From Aequorivita sp. (GTDB lineage Bacteria > Bacteroidota > Bacteroidia > Flavobacteriales > Flavobacteriaceae): a stretch of 59,725 nucleotides of DNA. Positions within the stretch are counted from its first letter, which is position 1. Each line of letters starts with the position of its first letter. Below, in pieces: positions 1 to 8,567 of this stretch. The position numbers were made by a program, and so were the translations under genes. Location of the stretch: contig JAGXGE010000034.1 in the NCBI GenBank assembly GCA_024637015.1, positions 1 through 59,725 on the forward strand. Reading direction: 5' to 3'. The notes beneath the pieces are model-generated. The model searched no databases and was not told the origin of the DNA. It saw nothing but the letters and a program-made list of their open reading frames with translations.

Positions 1-26
1 CATTTATTATGCGCGCATAATAAATG
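1..26. repeat. Perfect 26-bp palindrome at window edge
   Basis: The half-site CATTTATTATGCG is followed directly by its exact reverse complement, so the palindrome has no unpaired loop. It lies about 50 nt before the start of the FadL-type porin gene and may extend past the window edge. It could be the terminator of an unseen upstream gene or an operator for the porin. No strong T-tract follows, which slightly favours an operator. Confidence 0.6.
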
Positions 27-78
27 CTTAATTTTTCAAAAAAAGATTCCTTACAAATTTAACTTAAAGAAATAAACT

Positions 79-1329
79 ATGAAGAAAGTATTATTAATTG
101 CCGTTTTTGCATTTGCAAGTGCGGTGACTTATGCGGGAGGTTACCGCGTAAGTTTGCAGGGTCAAAAGGCACTGGCTATGGGGCACACCGGCGTGGCTGT
201 TATTAATAGCAGCGAATTGGTGTTTTTCAACCCAGCTGGTTTGGTCTATTTAGAAGACAAATTTAATATCTCTGCAGGTGTTAGCGGTGTGTTTTCAAAC
301 ATTGCTTATCAGGATGCCGAGACTGGTGCTAACGCACGTACAGACAGTCCCGTGGGTACGCCGCTCTATTTGTATGCTTCCTATAAGGCTACAGATTGGT
401 TGGCTTTTGGTATTGGAGTGTACACACCATACGGAAGCTCAGTGGAATATCAAGACGATTGGGCAGGTTCTCATTTAGTTAATAATATTGACTTAAAAGC
501 GATTTACATTCAACCAACCGTTTCGTTTAAAATTAACGATAAGATAAGCTTCGGTGGAGGCCCTATTTATGTAACTGGTTCGGTGAATTTCAATAGAAAC
601 CTAAACCGTACACTTACTGACCTTGAAGGAAATCGCGCAAATGTTACTGTTGATGCTACAGGCGTGAGTAACTGGGGATGGGTTGCTAGTACAATGGTAA
701 ATCTTACAGAAAACCTTCATATTGGTGCTACGTACCGTTCCGAAATTATTCTTGATGCCAAGGACGGCGATGCAACTTTTGAAAATATACCCAACTCACC
801 TTTAACACCCTTTGAAGATACTAAATTTGATGCCTCATTGCCACTGCCAGCAGAAATGACTGTGGGTATGTCCTATGATTTCTGTGAAAAATGGACTTTT
901 GCTTTCGATTACAACCGTACTTTTTGGGATGTATACGAATCGTTGGATATAGACTTTGCAAATCCAGATATTCCAGATTCAAAGAATGCGCGTAATTATA
1001 AAAACGCTTCCATCTACCGTTTCGGAATGCAATATGATGCTACAAAAATGTTCACTTTGCGTGCTGGGTATTATTTTGACGAATCTCCAGTACAATCAGG
1101 ATATTTTGCACCTGAAACTCCGCGTAATGACAGTAATAACTTCACTGCTGGTTTAACTGTAAACCTTGGTGAGCATTTGCAAATAGATGCTTCTTTCCTT
1201 TATTCACAATTTGAGGAAATAGATGCTTCTTATAATTATTATTTCGAAAATGGACAGGCAGTTCCTTTTAAAGGAACCTATAAAACCAATGCCTTTGTTC
1301 CAGGATTGGGGCTTACTTATAAACTATAA
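79..1329 (+). CDS. FadL/OmpP1-family outer membrane transport protein
   Basis: The 416-aa protein starts with a clear Sec signal peptide (MKKVLLIAVFAFASAVTYAG, cleavage near residue 19). An N-terminal stretch with GHTGVAV and FFNPAGLVYL motifs follows; the asparagine-proline-alanine-glycine core is typical of the FadL hatch region. The rest alternates short amphipathic strands and ends in a C-terminal aromatic/Leu pattern (GLGLTYKL), as expected for an outer-membrane beta barrel. FadL-family porins take up hydrophobic compounds such as long-chain fatty acids; the substrate here is not known. The SGNH lipoprotein gene begins 18 nt after its stop, so the two are probably cotranscribed. Confidence 0.88.
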   Translation: MKKVLLIAVFAFASAVTYAGGYRVSLQGQKALAMGHTGVAVINSSELVFFNPAGLVYLEDKFNISAGVSGVFSNIAYQDAETGANARTDSPVGTPLYLYASYKATDWLAFGIGVYTPYGSSVEYQDDWAGSHLVNNIDLKAIYIQPTVSFKINDKISFGGGPIYVTGSVNFNRNLNRTLTDLEGNRANVTVDATGVSNWGWVASTMVNLTENLHIGATYRSEIILDAKDGDATFENIPNSPLTPFEDTKFDASLPLPAEMTVGMSYDFCEKWTFAFDYNRTFWDVYESLDIDFANPDIPDSKNARNYKNASIYRFGMQYDATKMFTLRAGYYFDESPVQSGYFAPETPRNDSNNFTAGLTVNLGEHLQIDASFLYSQFEEIDASYNYYFENGQAVPFKGTYKTNAFVPGLGLTYKL

Positions 1330-1347
1330 TTGAAAAATTCAGAAAAG

Positions 1348-2880
1348 ATGAAAAATATACTTAAATATACATTCGCGCTTTTAGCCATCGGCTTTGTGAG
1401 TTGCGACCCAGAATTTGACAGCCCAGTAACTGATGAAGGTTTTTACACGAGCGGAACTGCCGATCTTTCAAAATATGTTTCCGTAGGAAATTCTTTGACC
1501 GCTGGCTATGCTGATGGAGCACTTTACATTACTGGCCAAAACAACAGTTATCCAAACATTATGGCACAGCAGTTTGCTTTCGCTGGCGGTGGTGATTTCT
1601 CACAGCCTTTAATGAATGACAACGTAGGTGGTTTATTATTGGGAGGAAGCCAAATTACTGAAAACAGATTTGTATTGGCTGTTGGGCCTAATGGTAACCC
1701 TTCTCCAGTGCGTTTGGTTGGAACCCCCACTACCGACATTACAAATCGATTAACTGGACCATATAATAATATGGGTGTTCATGGTGCAAAAAGTTTTCAC
1801 TTAGTAGCGCCTGGCTACGGTAATGTTGCTGGTGTTCCAACTGGTGCTGCAAACCCTTATTTTGCTAGATTTGCTAGTAGTGAAAGCGCAACCGTTATTG
1901 GTGATGCCACCGCTCAAAACCCAACTTTTTTCAGTCTTTGGATTGGTAATAACGATATTTTGAGTTACGCCACTTCCGGTGGAGCAGGAGTTGACCAAAC
2001 AGGAAATCTTGACCCATCCTCTTACGGAGGAAATGACATAACTGATCCAAATGTATTTGCATCAGTTTACAGCCAGCAAGTTGAAGCTCTTACGGGCAAC
2101 GGCGCAAAAGGTGTTTTGATTAATATTCCTGAAGTAACTTCTATTCCATATTTCACTACAGTTCCAACCAATGCAATTCCATTGGATGCGGCTACTGCAG
2201 CTCAGTTAAATGCACAGTTTGGAGCCTACAACACACAAATTTTGCCTGGTCTAGTAGGAATAGGTTTTATTACTCCTGAAGAAGCTGCACTGCGTATGAT
2301 TAATTTCTCAGCTGGACAAAACTTCCCTATAATGACCGATGATGATCTTACGGATTTAACAGCAATACTTCAAGGTCCTCCATTTAGTTTGCCTGCTCCT
2401 TTAGCAGCATTATTGGGTCAGTTGCGTCAAGTGAAGTCTGACGACTTAATTGTTTTGACTGCTTCATCTGTACTGGGAACAACACCAGACCCAAGCAATC
2501 CACAAGGAGTTATTGGAGTAACCATTCCACTTAGCGATCAATTTGTATTGGCTGTGTCAGAGCAAGCGCGAGTAACAGCTGCAAGCACTGCATACAATGC
2601 TACAATCCAAGCCCTTGCTGGCTCAAAAGGACTCGCGTATGTTGATTCAAAAGCTGCGTTGGCAAGAGTTGCAAATGGTGGGATTCCTTATGATGGTGGT
2701 ATTCTTACTTCACAGTTCGTTACGGGCGGCGCCTTCTCTTTGGACGGCGTTCATCCAACCCCAAGAGGATATGCATATACTGCAAACTTGATCATTCAAG
2801 CTATCAATGAAACTTATGATGCAACCATACCAATGGTGCACATAGGTAACTATGCAACTGTTACGCTTCACAACAATTAA
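1348..2880 (+). CDS. SGNH/GDSL-type hydrolase lipoprotein
   Basis: The ATG at 1348 is preferred over an in-frame TTG at 1330 because it gives a standard lipoprotein signal (MKNILKYTFALLAIGFVSC, lipid Cys about residue 19). SGNH hydrolase blocks are visible: block I VSVGNSLTAG (nucleophile Ser about residue 49), block III WIGNNDIL, and block V DGVHPTPRG (Asp about 466, His about 469). The fold hydrolyses esters or acyl groups, and the protein should sit on the outer membrane or periplasmic face. Pairing with a FadL-type porin suggests lipid or ester hydrolysis linked to uptake, which is inference. A terminator follows the stop. Confidence 0.82.
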   Translation: MKNILKYTFALLAIGFVSCDPEFDSPVTDEGFYTSGTADLSKYVSVGNSLTAGYADGALYITGQNNSYPNIMAQQFAFAGGGDFSQPLMNDNVGGLLLGGSQITENRFVLAVGPNGNPSPVRLVGTPTTDITNRLTGPYNNMGVHGAKSFHLVAPGYGNVAGVPTGAANPYFARFASSESATVIGDATAQNPTFFSLWIGNNDILSYATSGGAGVDQTGNLDPSSYGGNDITDPNVFASVYSQQVEALTGNGAKGVLINIPEVTSIPYFTTVPTNAIPLDAATAAQLNAQFGAYNTQILPGLVGIGFITPEEAALRMINFSAGQNFPIMTDDDLTDLTAILQGPPFSLPAPLAALLGQLRQVKSDDLIVLTASSVLGTTPDPSNPQGVIGVTIPLSDQFVLAVSEQARVTAASTAYNATIQALAGSKGLAYVDSKAALARVANGGIPYDGGILTSQFVTGGAFSLDGVHPTPRGYAYTANLIIQAINETYDATIPMVHIGNYATVTLHNN

Positions 2881-2897
2881 TAAAATTAAATTTACTG

Positions 2898-2930
2898 AAA
2901 AACCGTTCTCGTTTGAGAGCGGTTTTTTTT
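2898..2930 (+). terminator. Rho-independent terminator after SGNH lipoprotein
   Basis: Stem ACCGTTCTC pairs with GAGAGCGGT (one G-T wobble) over a GTTT loop, followed by eight T residues. It closes the porin/SGNH transcription unit. Confidence 0.85.
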
Positions 2931-2960
2931 ATCTTTAAATTCAACTTAAACCTTTCAAAA

Positions 2961-3305
2961 ATGAAACTATTAATAAAACTTTTACTAACCGCTTTGGCGG
3001 TTGTTATTTTAGCTAAAATCTTACCCGGTGTTGCCGTGGAAGGCTATGGCGTTGCAGTCATTGTTGCCGTTGTTATTGCCTTATTGCGATTATTGGTTCG
3101 GCCAATTCTAGTGCTTTTAACCCTGCCAATTACCATTGTTACATTTGGACTTTTCCTCCTTATAATAAATGCGATCATCATTTTGATGGCAGATTACTTC
3201 GTAGGTGGTTTTGCGGTAACATCAATATGGTGGGCCCTTCTTTTTAGTTTGTTGCTTTCGCTTTTTCAATCTATTCTTTTTTCACTTTTGAAGGGCGACA
3301 AATAA
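2961..3305 (+). CDS. Phage holin family 4-like (YvlD-type) small membrane protein
   Basis: The ATG at 2961 is chosen; an in-frame TTG further upstream lies inside the terminator. The 114-aa protein is almost entirely hydrophobic, with about four transmembrane segments. The N-terminal MKLLIKLLLTALAVVILAKILPGV and the loop LLRLLVRPILVLLTLP are typical of the family once called DUF360. In core chromosomes such proteins are not true phage holins and their function is poorly known. No phage genes lie nearby. Confidence 0.75.
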   Translation: MKLLIKLLLTALAVVILAKILPGVAVEGYGVAVIVAVVIALLRLLVRPILVLLTLPITIVTFGLFLLIINAIIILMADYFVGGFAVTSIWWALLFSLLLSLFQSILFSLLKGDK

Positions 3306-3330
3306 TTGGCTGAACAACAGTCTCTAAATG

Positions 3331-3362
3331 TTTGTTGAATTTTGCAAAAAACCGTACTTTTG
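3331..3362 (+). promoter_or_regulatory. Bacteroidota-type promoter for tig
   Basis: A TTTG box at 3331-3334, a 20-nt spacer and TACTTTTG at 3355-3362 match the TTTG / TAnnTTTG consensus of the Bacteroidota primary sigma factor. The start codon of tig lies about 25 nt downstream. Confidence 0.7.
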
Positions 3363-3387
3363 CATCCCGAAATTCAGAAGAAAAAAA

Positions 3388-4707
3388 ATGAATATTACAA
3401 AAAAAGACATCGATAAATTAAACGCTGTGATTACAGTGGAAATTTCAAAAGAAGATTATTCCGGCAAAGTTGAAAAAGTGCTGGGCGATTATCGAAAAAA
3501 CGCTAACATTCCTGGTTTTAGAAAAGGTCAAGTGCCAATGGGAATGGTTAAAAAACAATACGGAAAAGCCGTTTTGGTTGAAGAAGTAAACAAAATTTTA
3601 CAGGACGCACTTCATAAATTTCTTACTGAAGAAAAATTGGACATTCTTGGAAATCCACTTCCTAAGAATGAAGCAGATATAAACTGGGATGCAGATGATT
3701 ATTCGTTTGAATTTGAATTGGGTCTTTCGCCAGAATTCAGCGTTGATGTAAAAGGTAAAGAAGTTGTTCAATATAAAATTATTGCGGATGATGAAATGCT
3801 GAACAACCAAGTAAAAACTATCCGTAAGCAATACGGAAAATTGATTTCTAAAAAAGAAGTTGAAAAAGGAGACGAAATCACCGGAACTTTTACTTCAACT
3901 GAAAAAGAAATCGAAAAGAAAACAACCCTTTCCACAGATGATATTGCTGGTAAAAAGCAACTGGAAAGCTTGATTGGCGCAAAAGTTGGTGATACAGTTA
4001 CTTTGAAAACAAAGGGAATGTTCGCCGATGACCACGACAACCAAAAATATTTAGGCTTTGAGCACGATGAAGCCCATGGTTTGGATATCGAGGTTTCTTT
4101 AAAAATTGAAGAAGTAAACAAACGCGAAATGGCCGAACTGAACCAAGAGTTATTTGATAAACTATTTGGTGAAGCTGTGATTACTTCCGAAGAAGAACTG
4201 AAAGCGAAAATAAAAGAAGATGCAGAAGGACAATTTGCTCAACAAAGCGATCAAAAATTGCTGAACGATGTGGTTGATTCATTGATTGAAAATACAAAGT
4301 TCGATCTACCTAAGGAATTCTTACAACGTTGGATTGCAATGTCTGGCGAAAAAAGACTTTCGGCAGACGATGCAAAAGAAGAATACGAAAGAAGCGAAAA
4401 AGGACTGCGCTATCAATTGATTGAAGGAAAAATTCGTGCAGAAAACAATCTGCAGGTTACTTTTGACGAGTTGAAAGACTATTCAAAAAATATGATAAAA
4501 GCACAAATGGCTCAATTTGGTCAGATGGACCCTTCGGAAGAGGAATTGGAATCCATCGCTGCAAGAATTCTTTCAAATAAAGAAGAAGTGCAACGTTTGA
4601 GCGAACAAATGAACTCGGCTAAATTGCTGAATTTCTTTAAGGAAAACGCAAAACTGAAGACTAAAGAGGTTTCTTACGATAAATTCATTAAGGACGCTTA
4701 CGCATAA
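3388..4707 (+). CDS. tig: Trigger factor
   Basis: Translation should begin at the ATG at 3388 (MNITKKDIDKLNAVITVEIS), just after the promoter, giving 439 aa; an upstream in-frame start lies within the promoter. The N-terminal ribosome-binding domain has the signature NIPGFRKGQVPMGMV (GFRxGxxP motif, about residues 39-53). A divergent central PPIase-like region and a long charged alpha-helical chaperone domain follow. The product is a ribosome-bound folding chaperone. Placement directly before clpP and clpX is the order found in many bacteria, although a terminator separates tig from clpP here. Confidence 0.93.
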   Translation: MNITKKDIDKLNAVITVEISKEDYSGKVEKVLGDYRKNANIPGFRKGQVPMGMVKKQYGKAVLVEEVNKILQDALHKFLTEEKLDILGNPLPKNEADINWDADDYSFEFELGLSPEFSVDVKGKEVVQYKIIADDEMLNNQVKTIRKQYGKLISKKEVEKGDEITGTFTSTEKEIEKKTTLSTDDIAGKKQLESLIGAKVGDTVTLKTKGMFADDHDNQKYLGFEHDEAHGLDIEVSLKIEEVNKREMAELNQELFDKLFGEAVITSEEELKAKIKEDAEGQFAQQSDQKLLNDVVDSLIENTKFDLPKEFLQRWIAMSGEKRLSADDAKEEYERSEKGLRYQLIEGKIRAENNLQVTFDELKDYSKNMIKAQMAQFGQMDPSEEELESIAARILSNKEEVQRLSEQMNSAKLLNFFKENAKLKTKEVSYDKFIKDAYA

Positions 4708-4731
4708 TTCAGCGAAGAAATAGTTATCTTT

Positions 4732-4764
4732 AGGCGTTGAATTATTTGATTTAACGCCTTTTTG
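4732..4764 (+). terminator. Terminator between tig and clpP
   Basis: AGGCGTT pairs with AACGCCT, followed by TTTTT. The long A/T-rich loop (14 nt) makes it moderate in strength. Confidence 0.6.
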
Positions 4765-4817
4765 ATTTAAACCTTTTCCTGTTCAGGAAAGTATATTTTT
4801 AAAACGAACAAACATTT

Positions 4818-5492
4818 ATGAACTACAGTAAAGAATTTAGAAATTTTGCTATAAAAGATCAAGGCATCAACAATATGTATTATGACCAGATCATAAGCAG
4901 TATGTATCCACAAAACTTGACTCCAAATATTATTGAAGAGCGCCAAATGAATGCAGTAGCAATGGACGTTTTTTCACGCTTGATGATGGACCGAATCATT
5001 TTCCTTGGCACCGGAATTAACGACCAAGTGGCGAATATTGTTCAGGCGCAATTATTGTTTTTGGCGAGTACCGATGCAGCCCGTGATATTCAAATTTATA
5101 TAAATTCTCCCGGCGGAAGCGTTTACGCAGGCTTGGGAATTTACGATACCATGCAATTCATCAAGCCAGACGTTGCAACTATTTGCACGGGAATGGCAGC
5201 CTCAATGGCAGCAGTCCTTTTGTGTGCTGGTGAAAAAGGAAAACGGAGTGGTTTGACACATTCGCGTGTTATGATTCACCAACCCTTGGGCGGTGCGCAA
5301 GGACAAGCGAGCGATATTGAAATAACCGCACGTGAAATAATCACTCTAAAAGAAGAGCTTTATAAAATTATAGCGAAACATTCTGGCCAAACCTACGAAA
5401 AGGTTTACGAAGATAGTGATCGCGATTACTGGATGAAAGCTGACAGAGCCATGGAATACGGAATGATTGATGAAATATTGACACGAAACTAA
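4818..5492 (+). CDS. clpP: ATP-dependent Clp protease proteolytic subunit
   Basis: The 224-aa protein has the full ClpP catalytic triad: Ser129 in [11 protein letters not shown], His154 in [11 protein letters not shown], and an Asp near residue 203 in [18 protein letters not shown] (about residues 94-104) forms the oxyanion strand. The product assembles into the tetradecameric barrel that degrades substrates fed by ClpX, encoded 26 nt downstream. The first 25 or so residues are longer than in many ClpPs, which fits an N-terminal propeptide; an internal ATG at residue 20 is a less likely start. Confidence 0.95.
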   Translation: MNYSKEFRNFAIKDQGINNMYYDQIISSMYPQNLTPNIIEERQMNAVAMDVFSRLMMDRIIFLGTGINDQVANIVQAQLLFLASTDAARDIQIYINSPGGSVYAGLGIYDTMQFIKPDVATICTGMAASMAAVLLCAGEKGKRSGLTHSRVMIHQPLGGAQGQASDIEITAREIITLKEELYKIIAKHSGQTYEKVYEDSDRDYWMKADRAMEYGMIDEILTRN

Positions 5493-5518
5493 ATTTAGAC
5501 TTTTTGAAAAAAGATAAT

Positions 5519-6751
5519 ATGTCGAAAGAAGATTTAGAATGTTCCTTTTGCGGCCGTAAAAAGTCGGAAACCAACTTGCTTATTGCAGGATTGGATGCCC
5601 ATATTTGCGATCGTTGCATTGAGCAGGCCCACGGAATTGTTGTTGAGGAAGCTTTGCATGCAGGCAATACGGAACTGTCCAAAGATTTAATGCTGAAGAA
5701 ACCAAAACTCATAAAAGCCTTTTTGGATGAATATGTAATTGGGCAGGAATTCACTAAAAAAGTAATGTCAGTTGCGGTTTACAATCACTACAAACGCTTG
5801 CTGCAGCCAAAAACAGATGACGATATTGAAATACAGAAAAGTAACATAATCATCGTTGGGCAAACCGGAACAGGAAAAACATTGATTGCAAAAACAATCG
5901 CAAGAATGTTGAATGTTCCTTTGGCCATTGTTGATGCTACAGTTTTAACGGAAGCTGGTTATGTGGGGGAGGATGTTGAAAGTATTTTAACCCGTTTGTT
6001 GCAAGCTGCAGATTACAATCTCGAAAAAGCCGAAAATGGAATTGTTTTTATTGACGAAATAGATAAAATAGCCCGTAAAAGCGACAATCCTTCAATAACC
6101 CGCGATGTTAGCGGCGAAGGTGTTCAGCAAGCATTGTTGAAACTTTTGGAGGGAACAACGGTAAATGTTCCGCCAAAAGGAGGCAGAAAGCATCCCGATC
6201 AAAAATTCATTGAAGTAAATACCGAAAATATTCTTTTTATCGCTGGCGGTGCCTTTGATGGTATTGAGCGCCATATTTCAAAGCGATTGAATATGCAGTC
6301 GGTTGGTTTTACGGCTTCCGTAAAGGAAAATCAAATGGAGAAAGACAATATGCTTCGTTATATTATTCCGAAGGATTTAAAGGATTTCGGGTTGATTCCT
6401 GAAATAATTGGTCGACTTCCTGTTTTGACCTATATGAATCCTTTGGACAAAGAAACGCTTCGCGCAATTCTTACGGAACCTAAAAATGCCATTATAAAAC
6501 AGTACAAAAAACTGTTTGAAATGGATGGAATTGATTTTGTAATTACTGAAGAAGCATTGGATTTTATAGTAGGACAGGCAATCGACTACAAGCTAGGCGC
6601 ACGTGGTTTGCGCTCGCTTTGTGAAGCAGTTTTAACCGATGCAATGTATGAAATGCCTGGCACAGACGAAAAGACAGTCCAGGTCACAAAGAATTACGCA
6701 GAAGAAAAACTGAACAAATCAACTATTAAAAAGTTGAAAGCGGTTTCTTAA
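5519..6751 (+). CDS. clpX: ATP-dependent Clp protease ATP-binding subunit ClpX
   Basis: The ATG at 5519 ([17 protein letters not shown]) is chosen over an in-frame TTG at 5504. Visible parts are the N-terminal C4 zinc finger (CSFC and CDRC pairs), Walker A GQTGTGKT, Walker [11 protein letters not shown], and the C-terminal sensor-2 region GARGLRSL. The AAA+ hexamer unfolds tagged proteins and threads them into ClpP. The short gap after clpP with no terminator indicates an operon, and a strong terminator follows. Confidence 0.96.
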   Translation: MSKEDLECSFCGRKKSETNLLIAGLDAHICDRCIEQAHGIVVEEALHAGNTELSKDLMLKKPKLIKAFLDEYVIGQEFTKKVMSVAVYNHYKRLLQPKTDDDIEIQKSNIIIVGQTGTGKTLIAKTIARMLNVPLAIVDATVLTEAGYVGEDVESILTRLLQAADYNLEKAENGIVFIDEIDKIARKSDNPSITRDVSGEGVQQALLKLLEGTTVNVPPKGGRKHPDQKFIEVNTENILFIAGGAFDGIERHISKRLNMQSVGFTASVKENQMEKDNMLRYIIPKDLKDFGLIPEIIGRLPVLTYMNPLDKETLRAILTEPKNAIIKQYKKLFEMDGIDFVITEEALDFIVGQAIDYKLGARGLRSLCEAVLTDAMYEMPGTDEKTVQVTKNYAEEKLNKSTIKKLKAVS

Positions 6752-6775
6752 ACCTAATAATTATAAAAACAAATA

Positions 6776-6799
6776 CCCCGATAGAATCGGGGTTTTTTT
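6776..6799 (+). terminator. Terminator after clpX
   Basis: CCCCGAT pairs with ATCGGGG over an AGA loop, followed by seven T residues. Confidence 0.9.
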
Positions 6800-6950
6800 A
6801 TGTTTAAAAATATTTAATTGTTAAATTTTATGTTTTAATGATTTTGTTTTTAAAGATTTAGAATATTTCGATTTTTTTTAATGAGGGGTTCCGTTTTTTT
6901 TTATATACATTGCAATTGCCTAACAACAAAATCATTTTAAAATAGAAAAA

Positions 6951-7541
6951 ATGAAAATAAACTTGATATTAAAATCCTTAGTAATATGTTCCCTTTTATT
7001 GTCAAGCTGCAACAAGGATGATGACAATAAAGATGATCAAGGTTGTATCAAAGATGAGAATTTTTTTGAAGCAGAGTTTGATGGTAAGATAATTGAACCA
7101 AGATGGATAACTGGGGGAGGAGTTAGTGCATATACATTATATGTAGATAGAAATAATGAAGATGAAAATGATTGGGAAGTTTCTTTGACTTCCAACAATA
7201 GAATAACGCTCACTTTTTCATTGATAAATGTTGACGGAACCGGCATTTATCCTATAGATGCAGCATCATCAAACGAACTTCCTCCCACACCTTTCACATT
7301 TTCCAAAACATATATTTACATTGAAAAAATTATAGATGATTCAACAATTTATTATTTCAGCGAAGAAGGAACGGGAGTTATAGTTATTACTGATTATAAT
7401 ATTGAAGATGGTATTTTAATTGGAACCTTTAATTGTGAATTATACAATTCCTTAGACCCGAGTATAAAAATGCCTATTAGTGGCGAATTTAATATCAATC
7501 TTTCCACCCTCGATATTAATAAAAAACCTTGCTGGCTGTAA
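6951..7541 (+). CDS. Hypothetical lipoprotein, copy 1 of a tandem pair
   Basis: The 196-aa protein has a lipoprotein signal (MKINLILKSLVICSLLLSSC) and then an acidic linker NKDDDNKDDQG. The body contains EAEFDGKIIEP near the start and a C-terminal segment ISGEFNINLSTLD ending KPCWL. It is clearly paralogous to the next gene. Calycin-like or DUF-type beta-rich lipoproteins with similar EAxFDG starts are common in flavobacteria, but no function is recognised. It probably sits on the cell envelope. Confidence 0.72.
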   Translation: MKINLILKSLVICSLLLSSCNKDDDNKDDQGCIKDENFFEAEFDGKIIEPRWITGGGVSAYTLYVDRNNEDENDWEVSLTSNNRITLTFSLINVDGTGIYPIDAASSNELPPTPFTFSKTYIYIEKIIDDSTIYYFSEEGTGVIVITDYNIEDGILIGTFNCELYNSLDPSIKMPISGEFNINLSTLDINKKPCWL

Positions 7542-7542
7542 T

Positions 7543-8121
7543 ATGAAAAGAACGATGTTATTAAAATCGCTTATTATATGCGCTATTATTGCAACAAGCT
7601 GCAATAAAGACGATGACAACAAGGATGATCAAGGTTGCGTAAAGGAGGAAAATTATTTTGAAGCGGAATTTGATGGCGATACTATAGAACCCTATTTCAA
7701 TCAAGGAGGGGGGATTGGTCGTTATATCCTTAGTTTTAGCAGATGTTATGACAATGGCAATGATTGGCTGTTGACTATAAATACAGAAAATGATTTAGGT
7801 TTTGATTTTTCATTAATTGGTATTACAGGTACAGGAAATTATAATATAAGTACTGGTAATCCTGACCATATACCTGCTAATTGTGCAGAGAATATTTCAA
7901 TATACATTGAAGATCAAATTTCAAATTCATACACTTTTATTAGCTCCTCCAATGGAACCATTGAAATTACTGAGTATGACAGTGGGTATGGAATATTGGT
8001 GGGCACTTTTACTTGCGAATTGGTAAGTACTGCTGATCCCTCTGTAAAAAAGACTATAACTGGAGAGTTCAATCTAAATAAATCTACCTTGGACAAAACA
8101 AAAAGACCTTGTTGGCTTTAA
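7543..8121 (+). CDS. Hypothetical lipoprotein, copy 2 of a tandem pair
   Basis: The ATG at 7543, one nucleotide after the upstream stop, gives about 192 aa and a lipoprotein signal (MKRTMLLKSLIICAIIATSC). The stretch NKDDDNKDDQGC is shared exactly with copy 1, and both copies end in a Cys-Trp-Leu. The middle of the two proteins has diverged. This points to a local duplication, with the copies cotranscribed and the pair closed by a symmetric terminator. No function is recognised. Confidence 0.72.
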   Translation: MKRTMLLKSLIICAIIATSCNKDDDNKDDQGCVKEENYFEAEFDGDTIEPYFNQGGGIGRYILSFSRCYDNGNDWLLTINTENDLGFDFSLIGITGTGNYNISTGNPDHIPANCAENISIYIEDQISNSYTFISSSNGTIEITEYDSGYGILVGTFTCELVSTADPSVKKTITGEFNLNKSTLDKTKRPCWL

Positions 8122-8151
8122 TAAAGTTTAAATACATTCTACAAACTAAAA

Positions 8152-8183
8152 AACAAAACCCCCGATTTCTCGGGGGTTTTGTT
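8152..8183. terminator. Bidirectional terminator between convergent genes
   Basis: The 14-nt arms AACAAAACCCCCGA and TCGGGGGTTTTGTT are exact complements around a TTTC loop. The A-rich left flank gives a T-tract on the minus strand, so it can end both the plus-strand lipoprotein pair and the minus-strand small lipoprotein. Confidence 0.88.
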
Positions 8184-8203
8184 ATGATTGAAAATATAAT
8201 TTC

Positions 8204-8389
8204 TTAGGGCATCGCCAACAAAGCTTTATTTTTATTGTAAAGAATTTTATTCTCCATCTGCTCTTTTTTGCTTTTCAAATTGTAGCCAGCTACTTCATTT
8301 TCTTTGTTATTTGCTGATTGCGTAGTTGCGCAAGAAGTAAAAAGAACCGTGAAAGCTAAAAAGCACACTATAAAAAATATCTGTTTCAT
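8204..8389 (-). CDS. Small hypothetical lipoprotein (61 aa)
   Basis: The protein begins MKQIFFIVCFLAFTVLFTSC, a compact lipoprotein signal whose lipid Cys is followed by ATTQS. Only about 42 residues of charged, Lys-rich mature sequence remain. The signal, a start codon preceded by an A/T-rich leader, and a terminator at its 3' end make it a plausible real gene despite its size. Function is unknown; tiny lipoproteins of this type are frequent in flavobacteria. Confidence 0.55.
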   Translation of the reverse strand: MKQIFFIVCFLAFTVLFTSCATTQSANNKENEVAGYNLKSKKEQMENKILYNKNKALLAMP

Positions 8390-8567
8390 TTTGAAATACT
8401 TATAATTTTATAGGCCAAAAGTACTTCGGAAGAAAAGCACCCACAAAAGTTTTAGTTGAACTTACGGGTAAACTCGTTGAAATGCATCTTTCAAAAAAAA
8501 CAGTCGATAAAGTGTTCAAAATGCCCGATTTACAACACGTTACAAAAGTCCAAATTTTCGAAAATAA

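Noticed and set aside
2961-3305. Prophage remnant because of the holin-like gene
   Set aside because: The family is common in core genomes and the neighbours are housekeeping genes.
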